Source: Whitmania pigra | Lineage: Eukaryota > Annelida > Clitellata > Hirudinida > Haemopidae | Length of the DNA: 64,000 bases | Assembly: GCA_021613335.1 (NCBI GenBank) | Contig: JAJTWR010000254.1 | Span: 1,253,501-1,317,500 of the forward strand | Direction: 5' to 3' | Position numbers and translations under genes: made by a program | Shown: positions 9,940 to 22,947 of the stretch, in pieces | Position numbering within the stretch: position 1 is the first letter of the stretch | Layout of the letters: each line of letters begins with the position of its first letter | Notes under the pieces: generated by a model | Database searches by the model: none | Told to the model about the DNA's origin: nothing | The model's input: the letters and a program-made list of their open reading frames with translations, nothing else

Positions 9940-12900
9940 TTATTCTTCCTCAGTAAGTTGTATTGTGGGAATACGCTTTAAACTCGATTGATCTGTTTTG
10001 TTATTAGGATCATCTTCCAAAGATTTGTCTGACTCGAGTTTTAAATTACTTGGTTTTGGCAAGGGTTCGCCATCTCTTTCGTGATCTGAATTGAGAACCA
10101 CGCACTCAACATTTTTTTCAGAGATGGTAGATTTATTTTTTCTCGTCAAATGTCGCTGCTTAGTAACATTTTCTTCTTTTTTCACTCTATCTGAACTTTT
10201 TGAAATTAGCGAAAGCGGTGAATATTTGTCTGAAAATTTATGTCGTCGAAAGTGACTTCTCGGAGATGTTCGTGTAAAACAGTGAGTGTGCCTCATTTCT
10301 AAAGTGGGATCAAATCTTAGAAACTCATTAAATATTGCGTCTGACCTTTCGTCAATACTATAGTCTCGTTGTGTTCTTGTACATGTTCTTCTTGCATGTG
10401 ATTTCAAAAACCGAGAAAATAGTGAAGAAGCGAAAGAAGATGTCGTAGAAAGTAATGAGGTATTACATAAATGTGGCTTTACTGCAGTTACAACTTCGGA
10501 AGACGAAGCTAAATTATTCCTGCATTTTGAGTGTGAAAAGATATTGGTGCGTTGACTTGATTTGTGGTCATTTTTGTGACGATCCCTTCTTTCTTTGACC
10601 AAATTATCACTTAAAGTTACTTTGTGCGACTTATTTACGATGCATTTTGTTGTTTCGTCAGTAACTGAAAATAGAGACAATGGAATTGCAACTAAGGTGT
10701 CGTCAGCAGAATGAACACGCCTAGTTAAAATTTGAGAACTTGACAAAGGAGCCAAAACGCGAGGTCGAAAAGTAGTCTCGTCTTCGCTCGTCACATTGCT
10801 TTCTTGTATTATCACTTGAAACGAAGTTCTTAAGGACTGCTGGTTCTCCAAAGATTTATATCCACTATCCCCTCTCAAACGTTCCAGTCGACTGTTGTGA
10901 ACATCGGTGCTGGATCGAGAATTCTCTTCTTTGGATGACTCGAATGAATGCTGCTCCACAACTTCATCAGACGTCAAACAGCTTTTTGGATTAAACTCAA
11001 ATTTTGACAAATCTTCACATTTCATTTCACGTTCTTGCTCGAAAATCTTTTGTTGCTGTCGAGCAATGGCGTTTCTATATATCTGTCGTCTAACACTAGG
11101 CTTTTTCTGAATTCCGATATCTGGTTGGGTATCCTCGTCAAGGTTCAACATTCCGCCAACTTCTTGAGATCTAAATTTTGGAGTATCAGTTTTTATTTCT
11201 GAAACGTTTGGCGTTCCAGTCTCTAACATTTGCGTCTTGCGTCTAACTTCACTCTTCTGCTTTACGCATGAAGGGGAAGAATTAGCATGGATGATAGTTT
11301 CGTCTTCGTTGTGAAGAGTCGAAGATGCTGAATCATCTGATTCCATTTCATCCGCATCCGCCAACATTGCTCGAAGCTGCCATAACTCTTTCGACATTTC
11401 CTGTACATTGCGTTTTTGTTTCTTGCCTTTTTTCGTTAAACTTTCTTCCGATTTTGTGTCATCACGATCAAGTGGTTCGGTGCAGAAGTTTTCTGTGATA
11501 GAATCATCGATGTACTTTTTTAAATTATGCAGTTTTTTTCTGAAACTTATTCTTCGGGAATGCTGATCGATACCTTTCAGATCATCAGAGGCAACTGGCG
11601 TATTTGATGAAAATTTAGATGAATGGCTAAAATCAAAAGCAACATTCGGCATGCTTCGAAATATTCTTGTGCTTGCTTTTAATAAATATGCAGATAGATT
11701 TAAAGTATTTGCTAAGGAAGCCGATTGAGCAATATGGCCCTGAGATTTAAATGAAAATCTTCCACATTTTACGGCCTCTTCGACGTCCTTTATGTTATCC
11801 TTTGGACATTCTTTCTCCTGCAACTTCAAATTGGTGAGCTTTGTTACTTCGTGAAATGTTCTCTGATCAAACTCTGTAGAACACTTTTTTTGCTTGTTCA
11901 CTCGTTTAGATCTAAGTGGTTTAGAATTTTCATAATGAGAATAAAACTTTAATGTTTTGTTGGAATCAATTTGAATTTGAACAATATTGCATTGATTAAA
12001 ATGAGGCGTAGGAGGGCATTCATCGTTATCTATGATGTCTTTCAATGAGCTAATTACAGGCACTTCCTTTAATGTCGACTGGGCGTCCCCATACAAATGT
12101 CTGCATAAAAGGATTTTGTTAATATAAAATTAATAATAATGTTTATGATAATAAACAAACCCAGATCGAATTTCATTCGGGCGGGTGTCTTCGATGGTTG
12201 AGAAAAGTATCTCTCGATTTCTAAAAATAATAAACCTCATTTAAAAACAATAAAATTTCTTTAATATTTGAATCTTTTTTAAAAGGAGATTTGGTATACA
12301 ATTTAAACTTGAGAAGCAAAATTTTCAGATTAAGAGAGGACTTATAATTCGATGTATCGCTCCAACATTGATATCACATTTGTATCCTTTTTAAATATGA
12401 AAGCAATGTTTGATAACATTGTTGCCAATAACTGACAATATATAATTTAATATAAAATTTATTCGATACATAATTTAATACTAAATTGGATGTTGGAATT
12501 TATTACATTAAAGTATTTATATAAAATGAAATACTTATCATACAATTCTTCGGCAGTATGTTGAAGTGCATTGCATGATCTTTTGGGGAAATCCCTATAA
12601 CAACACGTGATGGAATAAATAAAAAAATTTGATGGAGCATCACTTGAGTATATTTAATAGAGCGAAAATTAATAAATCGATTAATCCTTAAACTTTTTAA
12701 TCGACCAGAATTTCTTTAATCGATTATTCTGTAATTTTTTTAATTTATTTTTATTAAGAATTATTTATTAGTCTTCATTTTGCTTACTTACCCTCCCTCC
12801 CGTATTATCATTATGATTTAATTGGAACATGAAGAAGAATGACAATTAATGAAAACATAGGTGATTTGTATTTATTCGATTTTTTTTTTGAATACTTTGT

Positions 12901-15162
12901 GTACCCAGGTAGAATGTGAAAGCATTCAACCATTTACATATCCCCTTGGGTAGGGGCTCAAGCAGTGCAGGCTGGGTTGCGAATACGACACTTAATAACT
13001 GTTGTTAATGCCGCAACCTATTCGGGGTACGTTGTATTGGCGCGTGTAGACGTCTAATTTTACGTGGAGACCACCCAGATAGTTAACCCTCATCCGTTTC
13101 TTGAGGAGCATTCTGCACCCCTAGCGATCCGTCCTAATCATCTAGTTATGAAATGGACGTTAATAAACTATCAACCATCAACCCCTAGCGATTTGTTTTG
13201 CTGATGTAGTCTTATTTTACAAATTACGCCAGTTATCTTCTAGGACATTGCAAAAACATCATTTTTACATGTAGTCATCCAAAAAAAAATCGGAGTAATT
13301 GTTGAAGAAAATTATTGGTGGCATATTTTCTAAATACAAAAATTAAACATGAAAACATTAGTTTATGACGTTCACATAACAATAAATTCTTTATGCTGGA
13401 GCTAATTACATTTGCAATTTTTTAAAATTTATGTTCTAAAACACTGCTAGTTACTAGTTTCGATACTTTTGGTCAATGTTTGTTGCCATGAAAATACTAT
13501 ATTCCTGGAGCAGCCATGAGGCTTGTTCTATTCAGAGAACGAAGTTCATGTAGGCAGTATGTTCCAAGTAAATCTGCCAAACATGGACTAAAGATGTGGT
13601 GGTGCTGTGACAGTCCAGGTCTTATCCAATAAACAAGGAGGTTTGCCTTGGGAGATAACCGCATGAAGTCAGAATCAGGATGCACGTGTTGTGAAAACAA
13701 TGGTATCACCTTGGTACAAAAGTGGTCGGTGGGAGATAACCTATTCACAAGCGTTGCTCTGGCAGAAGAAATGCTTACTCATGGTATGACCTATGTATGA
13801 ACCATGCTCAAAAATAACAGAAACATGCTAGCACAAAATAGAGTCGAATTATCTTCGATCTTTGCATTCCATGGAAACAAAACTTTAGTATCGCATGCTC
13901 CCAAAAAAGGTAAGTCGGTGATCCTTCTGTCGAGAATGCATCATGACTGAAGATGATCCGAAATAAATACTAGAGATTATCTTTCATTGTAATTCAAATA
14001 AGAGCGGCATAGAAAACTAGGATCATTTGGCCTGCATTTACTCTAGCAAACGAAAATTCAAAACATGACCTGTGGTCATGTTCTTCAATATGCTTGACAC
14101 AGATGCCATTGCCAGTTTCGTTATTGGTATGTGCAATAAATCCCGATTGGAACAAGTCGCGCAAATGATGCAGCGACACCCACCATCTCTCGCCCAGCCA
14201 TTGATTACAAGATGTCTGGTCAACACAAACCAGCTCAGAAAACAGATCATGGATGTAATTCAACTCGAGCTAAACTCTGGAGAACTTGGGACAATAAGTG
14301 AAAGACCAGCTAAAGTGAAGAAAACACAGGGACGTTGTCACCTGTGTCCGCGAGAGTTTGAAGAGCTCTAGACCTGCTTGTCCATCACAATCTGTCAACA
14401 GATCAAATGTGACAAATGCATATAAATGTACAATTTGGAGATATTAATCGCAGTAACGTTGAACAATTTTATAATTACATTGAATCTCAAATGAGCAATT
14501 TAATTAATTTTTATTTGATAAAAAATATTGTTTAAAAGCGTTTTAATCAATAAATTAAACGTGTTTTTTGACTTAAAACGTTTACATGCATAAATTTAAA
14601 ATAAATAAAATTGATATTGTTCAATGTAACTTTGTAAAAAAAAGTCTCTGAATTAATACGAATTAGAAATCGAATAGGGGTGCAATTTGAACCCTAATAA
14701 CTGGGAAAGTAACTTTTTAGCATAAACTGGATGAGGATAAACATTGGTTTTTTAAGGTATATAGATTAATTTTAATAAAAAAAAACTTTTGGTTAACGCT
14801 CAATACTAATAAATGATTTTGGGTACACTTGTATCCTCGTCAGAAAGTTTTTTTAACTTAGGCATCCAAGTATTAAGACTTTTCGGTAGTCCTACTTTAA
14901 ATAGTTCCGCAGTTTCTATAGGTATTTGCAGCAATAGCAATATTGAATAAGTTTTTTAACAACTTACTCAAGTTTATGAAGGTTTTGTTGCAAGACTTCT
15001 ATGCTTAGTTCGAATGAAACAAAAAGAACTTACGTTTGGAATATATTAATCCGGCTTTTTATTCGGCAGCATAACAAAATTGTTATGATTAAGATTATTC
15101 CAGTGCCCACACCTCCCATAAATATCAATACTGTCGTCGTCGAAGGAACAGTCATAGCGAAT
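9940..15162 (-). CDS. CBARP-like single-pass membrane protein, 3' exons (5' exons not found)
   Basis: Three exons join in phase: 15034-15162, 12161-12220 and 9940-12100. The first encodes a membrane helix (FMGGVGTGIILIITILLCC) followed by CRIKSRINIF. The second gives NREILFSTIEDTRPNEI. The third is a 719-residue hydrophilic tail ending TEEE. The tail holds, in order, KELWQLRAMLADADE, RGDSGYKSLE and RDYSIDERSDAIFNEFLRFD. These match the ELW-type block, the DSGY block and the DYSIDE..D..F.EFL..DP block of vertebrate CBARP (BARP), which binds beta subunits of voltage-gated calcium channels and lowers channel activity. Junction phases (2 and 2) and sites (GTAAGT, GTTTGT; TTTTTAG, TATGCAG) are consistent. 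The extracellular N-terminus and start codon were not identified. Orthology is inferred from motif order; a calcium-channel role here is an inference. Confidence 0.82.
12925..13030 (-). mobile_element. SINE family C copy (in CBARP-like intron)
   Basis: Blocks CCCCTTGGGTAGGGGCTCAA and GTTGCGAATACGACACTTAA occur in the order seen in the other reverse-oriented copies. Its tRNA-like head lies toward 13030. Confidence 0.65.
13110..13180 (+). mobile_element. SINE family A tail fragment
   Basis: The tail block CGTCCTAATCATCTAGTTAT followed by GGACGTTAATAAACTATC is that of family A; the tRNA-like head is absent or unrecognisable. A similar tail piece lies at about 1115-1160. Confidence 0.65.
13490..14420 (+). 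pseudogene. piggyBac transposase remnant (in CBARP-like intron)
   Basis: Frame-shifted plus-strand translation gives SSCRQYVPSKSAKHGLKMWW, then a VGDNLFTSVALAEEML block, then LVSHAPKKGKSVILLSRMHH, and finally KTQGRCHLCPREFEEL with a later CQQIKCDKC. These are the RGRCPFRQYMPSKPAKYGIK-type core, the DNFFTS block, the VPKK..VV.LSTMH block and the C-terminal Cys-rich domain of piggyBac transposases. Many stops and frameshifts: inactive. No terminal repeats or TTAA duplication were located. Confidence 0.85.
14421..15033. other. Intron sequence next to the transmembrane exon
   Basis: AT-rich, no repeat recognised. The donor site of the transmembrane exon (GTAAGT on the minus strand) is at 15028-15033. 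Confidence 0.5.
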
Positions 15163-15599
15163 CTGTAGTTTAAAAATTATTATATGTTGTAACAGTGTGA
15201 AACAATGTCATAAAAGTTCGTAATTTCTACTGTTGGCACTAAAGCCACGTTGTTTTGATCAATCATTATCAGTGCAAATGCTTAAAATGTATGCCAAAAC
15301 AAGCAGTGATATTTAATAGTTGATCTACCTACGAGAATTTACATAACATATACATCTTTTATTTAATGGGCCCAGTGCGCTTGTACTTGGAGGTGGACTT
15401 AAATACCTTCTTGGCAACGCGGCAACTCATTCCGGCACATCTTGCAGAAGGAGAGTCACCTTATACTTATACGTGTCTTGATACAAGTTTTTAATTATTA
15501 ATTGAAAAATTGCTGATTAATCAATTAAATGAATTTAAAATAAAATTTTTAACGATTAATCGATTATTTAATCGATAATTTCCGTTTGTATAATGTATT

Positions 15600-17898
15600 C
15601 AGTGATGGGCACTAACTAAATTTTTAGATTTAAATTTTAATTAAATTTCAATTAAATAATTTTAGTTAAACTATTAGTTACAACTGCTTAAAAAATGTTG
15701 TCGACTATACAAAAAATAAGTAATTAAACTTTTCGTAACTTTTGTCCGCAAAATGTTTGGTACATTTATTTCATCATATATCAGTGGACAAAATGCTATA
15801 AATGTTTATTTTACATAAAAAAAACTGCAAGAATTCAAAATTTGTTTTTGACATGATAATAGCTAGACTGAAACTGTTTTCTGATTTCCAACTTGATCGA
15901 GGAATAATCATCATATCAATAGTTTCATAAGCTATTTTGCATCTACGGGGCGGTCAACATCTTTGTAGTTGCCCTGAACAGTCTTTCAACAGCTGAACGT
16001 ACTGAACTTGGGACTGTAACATTACTCGTATTATTAGCAATTATAGGAAAGACAAGAAAATCATTAAAGTCTTGAATCAGTCATTGCAGCAATTCCTAAA
16101 GCTAATTGACAAACGATCACTTTTTTCTAATCCAATTTCCACAACTCTCTGTCCAGCAATTCACTGCATTATCTGGAACTAGTTAACTGAATAAAGGTTT
16201 ATCCCGAAATTTTCTCCAAAGTGACAATTGCTTTGTGGCTCCTATTTACCGAATCTATGCCTGATCTTTACTAACTGCTTCATCATAGGGCCTAATAGGA
16301 TAATATACAACCTGTCCCTGTTTCAAAAGCATCCACACTTGCAACTGAATTTAATGATAAATTATAATCTTAATAATTTAACCTTTGTCTTATTACTTAT
16401 TATTGCTCACATAATTTCCTCCACATCGTCATTTCCATTTGGGCTTCTAATTGCCGAATTCCTACACTTCATCTTTTAATCACTTTTTATCTTTTTAGTT
16501 TTTATATAGTTTCGCGTCATCATTGCTATTTCTATTTCAGGCAAACTACAAACAGAAAATATTCTCTCAACATAAGCCTGCGAGGCTAATGATGTCAGAA
16601 TGTCAAGAGCCATTTCTGCCAGATGTGACCTGGTTATCAATCCGGTATTTCAGTGCGTTCTTATTTGATTGCTGTTTGAAGCTGCGATAAAGTGCTGATT
16701 GCAAAGACGTGCACAAAGTGAGCCACTAGACTAGTTGATAGATGCATGAACTTTTAAAGAGCGGGTCCTGTTGAAATCTCACTTTTTTTGTTTGTGTTTT
16801 CTTCCCGAAAATGCCCTTTATGTTTACGCTTCAACGATTTCTTGCATTCTTTCTCGACTTATTCTTTATGAACATCTGGGTGATATGCTTGCAGACGCAC
16901 CTTCATGTTTTTGCCTATTATGACATGTCCGCAAATTTCGCCATTGTTCTTTACTCCTATACACTTACAATTTACATCAAAATTTTCGAAATAATTCCAC
17001 AAAGGACTTTCGCATTTACGTCCAGAGAATTGCTTTATTATACCAACCATTTTTTTACACACGTGAGAGAATATGATAAGGAATGAAAAAAAGGAAGTAT
17101 TGGTGCACAATTTAAAAAAAAATGTTTGCATAGACAATCAATTTTTGTAAAAATATTGAAATTTTTTCAAAAACTGTAGAAACTGAAATAAAATCATTCA
17201 AGTTTCTATAAGGTGTTTTAGCTATAATTTCTATTTCTATAAAGTTTAAGGTTTAAGCAATTCGAATCATTTCTATACCAGTTTTATTACAATCATTCCA
17301 GTTTCCAACTTTAGTTTCAATATATGAATATGGTTTTTAAGGTGTTTTATAGGATTATCACTGCACTTTACCCATTGCTCGATCATAGGAACTCTGGTAT
17401 AACTTGTCAATCCTTGCTTCCAAAGCATCCATACTTGCAACTAATACATTTAGTGAGTGATTGCCACATCGCTTCTGGAAGTAGTACCACAGCTTCACCA
17501 TCATCTCCATCAATTTCTTGCAGGCAATTTCCAACATTAACATTGGTTATGTCGTCAATTGTATCCTGCTAACCCCATTCAATTGATGAGGCATCTCCTT
17601 TAAACAAACTAAATGCTTTGGAAAAATTAGTTGCATTGTCTGTCACAACATTTTGAATTTTTGAAGAAATTTTTAAATTTTCAAATATTGAGACCAACGT
17701 TTTACCAAGAGAAAAATACATTTTATTAATTTCATTTTTTTTTTAATTTTTAGTAACTAAAATTTTTAAATTAAACTTTTGAGTTAGTAACAAAAAGAAT
17801 TAGTTAAACTACCATTTTAAATAAACTTTTTTGATTTAGTTAAACTTTTCTTTTAAATATTAGTTAGTAACTTTTTGGTTAATTTTTGCCCATCACTG
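15600..17898 (-). mobile_element. hAT-like element with BED zinc finger, decayed
   Basis: Ends are inverted: CAGTGATGGGCACTAACT at 15600 and TTTTTGCCCATCACTG ending at 17898. Inside both ends are further short inverted blocks rich in TTTAGTTAAACT. The minus strand at 16859-17100 encodes SPLWNYFENFDVNCKCIGVK and ICGHV..LQAYHPDVHKE, the C-x-C...H-x4-H layout of a BED finger, at the 5' side of a minus-strand transposase. The rest of the transposase is broken. Flanks (AATGTATT and AAAATGAATATT) do not give a perfect 8-bp duplication. Confidence 0.7.
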
Positions 17899-17929
17899 AA
17901 AATGAATATTTCGAGGATCTTAGTTTTTA

Positions 17930-19010
17930 AGTAATATTATTATTTTATTAAATGGGTAGAGGATCAAAGCCTCTTACTATGAAACCGCAAAACATTGAGA
18001 AAAGAAACGAGAGGTTCAATCAGGTGTAAAGGAGAAAAAGTCATAATCATTGAGGAGGAAGGTGAAGCTAATGTAGGTGCTGGCTGAGGCAATGCTATTA
18101 GGTAGATTATTCCAGGTATTAATTATTCGATTTTTGAAAAAATATTTGGTGCTATCTAATGCGCAAAAATTTGACCTTTGTTTAAATTAATGACCTTTAG
18201 CTGGTGAGTAGTTCGCAAAATGAATATGGTTTTTAAGGTGAGTTGATGTTAAATTATTGATGATCATGTATAATAAGCAGAGGTCAGCTATTAAAAGGCA
18301 ATGTTCAGACGATTTAAGTTGCAAAGCCTTGAGTCGATCTTGATTCTTTGGCCGTCTAACCGCAGGGATGGCCTTAGTAAATTTCTTTTGGATTTGTTCA
18401 ATGTTTTCGATCAGGTATTTGTGGTGAGGATTCCAGATCTGACGGCTGTACCCAAGGATTGGTTTTAAATATACACCGAAAGTTTTAGAGAGAAGATTTT
18501 TGTTCCTAGAGTTGAATGATCTGAGAATCAGTCCTGAAGGGACTGCAGCCTTGGATGTGATGCTGTCAATTTGAAGCCGGAATTTCTATTACGACACCAA
18601 GATCTCTGGTATGCAGTATTGCTGTGGGCAGGGTCCCTTCCTGGAACTGGTTTTAATTGAAAGATTAAAGCACTTTTCCTTAGTTAGGTTAAGTTACCAT
18701 TTCCTGCTCCACGTGATGAGCGAAATGATGCCTCTCTGAAGAACATAATCATCCATTGACAGCGACTTGTAAAGTTTAATATCGTCAGCAAATAGTTATA
18801 TTTATTAAATTATTATATCCTTAGATAGGGAGTCGATTACGTTGAAGTAGATTAGAAACAGCGTGTGGCCTAAAACACTTCCCTGCGGCCATTGGTATCG
18901 ACTGTTCTTGCCGCCCCATCGCCCCCTTTTGACCGTTAGTAATCCGTTAACCTTCAAGATTTCTAAAAGCTCTCAAATATTTATTCTCGTGCAATAACAA
19001 TCAAATAAGA
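17930..19010 (-). mobile_element. LINE reverse transcriptase, C-terminal third (CR1/jockey-like), decayed
   Basis: Minus-strand translation with shifts gives LVKTILRSFNSRNKNLLSKT-like fragments, then KPILGYSRQIWNPHHKYLIE, NIEQIQKKFTKAIPAVRRPK, NQDRLKALQL and LIADLCLLYMIINN. This is the thumb and connection region that follows the RT palm in CR1/jockey-type LINEs. Upstream on that strand (near 18900) GSVLGHTLFLIYFNVI matches the conserved QGSVLGPLLFLIYIND block. The element is cut at its upstream side by the Tc1 insertion at 19016. Confidence 0.8.
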
Positions 19011-19015
19011 ATTTA

Positions 19016-20617
19016 CAGTCCGGACGGAAACCTTAAGGACGCCCTATATATTTGTGATAACTCGTTAAATATAAGTTCAATTTATATTTATTCAAATATA
19101 TACTCAATTTCTTTATATAATAACTCTTTATGGTAAACAAAACATCTTTCAAAATTGCAAAGAAATTTAACGAGTAGATCTTGTAAAATATGCAAAATAG
19201 CATTTTATGGCCGTTTGAAAACGTTAAGGACATCCTTACTTATTTCCAATAAAACTTGAAATTTGTCATAGTTACGCAACCAAAATGCACTTTATGCAAA
19301 TATTATCGATATATAAACCCAAAAAGAGTTAAAAATTGATGTGATGTTTAAAAAATTACTATTTTATAAATGGCTGGAGGGAAAATGTTGTCTGACAAGG
19401 AGAAGGGACAGATTGAGGCCACCAGACAAGCAGATTATTCGATCAGGGAAATTGCCAATGAGCTTAAGCAATCCAAGACAGTCATCTGGAACTGCGTAAA
19501 GGCTTCTGAAGAATATGGTGCAAAAAGTGATCATGGAATACCCAAAAAACTGACGATTTGTCAGCAGAGACTCCTGGTAAGAAAGGCTTCTTCAGGTAAA
19601 TTTTCAGCAAATCAAATTAGAAATGAACTTGATTTAAGAATTTGTAAAAGTACAGTGTTAAGTTATTTGAGATCTAGTGGTATTTTATCATACGAAAAAA
19701 GATTAAAGATTTCAGCTCTTAAAAACCATCACAAGATTGTCAAGATTGGCAAGAATGGAATGGGCCAAAACCATGCTCTCCAACAGAGATGGTTGGGGCA
19801 ATACTATTTCTTCAGATGAGAAGAAATTTAACCTGGATGGACCTGATGGTCATCAGTTCTACTAGCATGACATCAGATTAAAAAAAGAAACATTTTTTTA
19901 ATCGAAATCGTGGAGCAGGATATGTGATGATTTGGGGAGGAATTTCCAGTGAAGATTGACTGAATTAGTTTTTCTGGATATGAGACAGTTTTTGGTGGAA
20001 TGCATCAAAGTTTTAGAAGATCATCTGTTGCCTTTTGGGAAAGATTATTATGGAGGAAATTTTATTTTCAAGCAAGATAATGCCCGGATCCACACTTACA
20101 AGTTGACACAGACATTTTTCCAGACGAGAAATTTGAAAGTTATGAGTTAGCTTGTTTTCTATAGAAAATGTCTGGAAAATGTTATCAAGACTTGTTTACA
20201 ACAATGGAAGCCAGTTTCACTCAAAATCTGACCTGGAAAACGCCATTAGGAGTGCCTGGAAAGAACTGGACCGAAAATTCGTAAAAACTCTAATAAAATC
20301 CATGGACAACAGATGCTTTAAAGTTATTGAAAATAAAGAAAACATTATTTCATATTAATAAACTTTTTTCTTGTTTTTTCACAAAGTTTTTAGTCAGTTT
20401 GCGATGAATTTTGCAAGTGTCTGTTATGGTTATTGGACGCTCCGAAATCACGTTTTTGGAATTTTAAAATTAATGCACAAACATATTTTGATGAAAATTT
20501 AAGAGATAATCACAAATATATAAATACATAACATATTAAAATTTTCCCACGATCAAATTTTTCTTTATCGAGTTATTACGAAATAATGGGGTGTCCTTAT
20601 GGTTTCCGTCCTGACTG
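19016..20617 (+). mobile_element. Tc1-like transposon, copy 2, complete ends, disabled transposase
   Basis: Terminal repeats are CAGTCCGGACGGAAACCTTA at the left and its inverted counterpart ending TTTCCGTCCTGACTG at 20617, with TA on both sides (19014-19015, 20618-20619). The transposase starts at 19370 (MAGGKMLSDKEKGQIEA) with the paired helix-turn-helix region. The DDE residues are visible: D in FNLDGPDG (about 19830), D in FKQDNARIH (about 20070) and E in SIENVWKML (about 20160). Stops near 19819 and 19864 and frame changes near 19960 and 20150 break the frame. The length, 1602 bp, is usual for Tc1. Confidence 0.95.
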
Positions 20618-20619
20618 TA

Positions 20620-21422
20620 CAAGCAAATTTTCCGCGCTTTTCTTTCCGAAAAGTTTTTTTTATAACGGTTTCAAAATTTAGTCCATGGGCGAGTTCCCTT
20701 TCTGTAGAGCGGACTGCCAAGTGTGTAAGCCTTGTCTGGTTCATCGATGATCGAAGGTAGTGTTTTAAGTTTAAGTTTGGAGAAAGAGCGCTCTCATCTG
20801 GCAGCACTAATAGCCTGAGTTAGGAAGATATGCAACAGGATCACAATAACTCAAGATGGTATCTCTGTATGAAGCTTAAAAGTTGAAGGGGTCCATTGAT
20901 TTTATCATTTCCCGAATTCTCCACAAATACTTCAATCTCTTCTTTTTGGCAAAGAACTCTTCTTTCTGTATTCATTAACTACGTCAAGCTGACAATCATA
21001 ATTATCTTCAAACAGATTTCAAGGTGTGAGAAAAGCTTATTTGTTTGCAAGACCATGAACTTGCTGAAATCTGCCAGATACTGATGTATTTCCTCAGTCA
21101 ACTTGTCGATGACTCACATCATTTCCCGTCTCAACTCAGCGTCAAATCCCAGTGTTACCAACTTCCATTCGTTTTTTTTTGCGGATTCGACGCTCCATTC
21201 TTATAAACATTTCAGAGCAGAGTTTTTTGGATTCGTCTCTTCCTATGGAATAATGCCCCACTTTCCTTCACTCTCTTCATTACGGTATCGGGTCTTAACG
21301 AATTGGCGTTATTTAATATTCCACGAAACATTTTAAGAAATGAATAAAGTGATTTTCACTGATGGCTCGTACATGTTTGAAATCAATCGATGCGTAACCA
21401 AATTCCAAATTGAAATCTGACC
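20620..21422 (-). pseudogene. hAT-family transposase C-terminal remnant (ZMYM1/52-kDa-repressor-like)
   Basis: The minus strand encodes KLVTLGFDAELRREMM..VIDKLTEEIHQYL near 21170-21070, then a decayed stretch, then LKHYLRSSMNQTRLTHLAVR and ELAHGLNFETVIKKTF near 20790-20650. That is the end of the catalytic domain plus the dimerisation helix of a hAT transposase. It is interrupted by stops, and the next hAT element was inserted beside it. Confidence 0.65.
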
Positions 21423-21430
21423 CTTTAAAG

Positions 21431-22947
21431 CAGTGGTCCCCAACCTTTTTATCGCCGCGGACCGGTCAACGTTTGGTAATTTTACGGCCGACCGGGGGGT
21501 GGGGGTGGAGTTGATTGTTTATACTTTAGATCATTTTGATTTAATAACTTTAGTTTAATTGTTTCTTTGCAACGAGACGGTTCCATCTGGGTAATCGGAG
21601 GCAATGACACCCGAAGTGTGTTGCTTATGTCCAGTTTATTCCGCTGTTTTGTTTGTTGCTGTCACTGCAGAAAACCCCGCTTCACAAAGATAGGATGTCG
21701 GAAATAGCAACAGGGATTTAAGTGCTGTGGTTTCAATCTCAGGATATTCCGCCATGACTTTAATCCAGAACACCGGTAGAGTTGTTGTCTGGAATGCAGT
21801 TTTAAGGACGCCGTCATTAGCAATCTCCAGCAGTTGATCTTGCACAGACCGGCTAGATTCGCCTGGTTTGTTGACAAATGGGTCGCGAATCCATTCCTTA
21901 CCAGTTCGTGGGTCTTTTGTGGATGGGAAGTAACGCTCGAACTCTTTTAAAAGCAAAGACAGGTGATCTGTCACCAACTTGGAGAATGAATGCTCATATC
22001 AAGTATTTGTTAATTAATTCATATTCGTTAATTAAATAATATTCGTATTTGTTAATTAATTAATAATAATATTATTATCAACATCTCTTACCATTATCAC
22101 TTTACTTGACTAGCTGTTAATTATTGTCCTTAAAACCGTGCCTTTCAGCAACTGATTGATGCCATAGCAAGACAGGACGTCCACAACACCATCCTTGTGC
22201 TGGCCTACTGCAGTCCAGAGCAGGTCAACACTCCTTACAGCATCACTGATACCAGGAGGGCACTGCACATTGCTGCTGCCCTTGCCAATCTCGTACTCAT
22301 TCAACTTCTTCTTTGGGTCTGTTAACGTCTGCTGTTTTTGATAGTTTTTGACTACCAAGCATATTATGTTATGTCTCGCATAAAATCCCCTATGTCCAAA
22401 ATGCCTCTGTTCACGCGCTTTCCTCACAACTCCAGTTTGGCTTTAAATGCAGCTACTTTGTCTGCCAACTTGAAAACAGTTGCCATTTTCCCCTGAAAGG
22501 ACAGATTGAGTTCATTGAGCAGGCTGAATATGTCACACAGGTGAGCTAGTTTTGCGACCCATAACTTGTCACCGAAATGTGCTGCCAACGGTGACTTCTT
22601 TTCTGAGAGAAATCTTTGCAATGGCTCTCAATTCAAATACTCTGGTTAGCGATTTGCTTCTGGGTAGCCATCTTATTTCTGTGTGTAAGAGCAGGCATCT
22701 GTACTCTGCGTCCATCTCCTCACAAAGCTGCTCAAACAGGCGCGAGTTAAGGGCGTGTGCTTTGATGAGGTTAATAACTTTAACACGCTAAGAAAAGAGA
22801 TGACAGCGTTCTCAAATGTTCTCAAGCCCTACAAACTGTTTTAATTTTTTTAATGAAATGGAAATAATTTATTGTTCCTTGGACGGCCCGGCACTATTTG
22901 ATCCACAGCCCGGTAGCGGTCCGCGTACCCGGGGTTGAGGACCACTA
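21431..22947 (-). mobile_element. hAT transposon with intact ends and 8-bp duplication
   Basis: Ends are CAGTGGTCCCCAACC at 21431 and GGGGTTGAGGACCACTA ending at 22947, flanked by CTTTAAAG at 21423-21430 and 22948-22955. The minus strand encodes, in order, LHTEIRWLPRSKSLTRVFEL (about 22700), LAHLCDIFSLLNELNLSFQG (about 22540), LVTDHLSLLLKEFERYFPST (about 21970) and SLLLFPTSYLCEAGFSAVTA (about 21680). About 400 bp between 22010 and 22430 interrupt the order expected for this SCAND3/ZBED-like family and look inserted. Subterminal GGACCGGTCAACG-like and GGTCCGCGTACCC sequences are typical of this hAT group. Confidence 0.93.

Noticed and set aside
13497..13748. Minus-strand frame over the piggyBac remnant
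   Set aside because: Antisense shadow; the plus strand carries the recognised transposase blocks.
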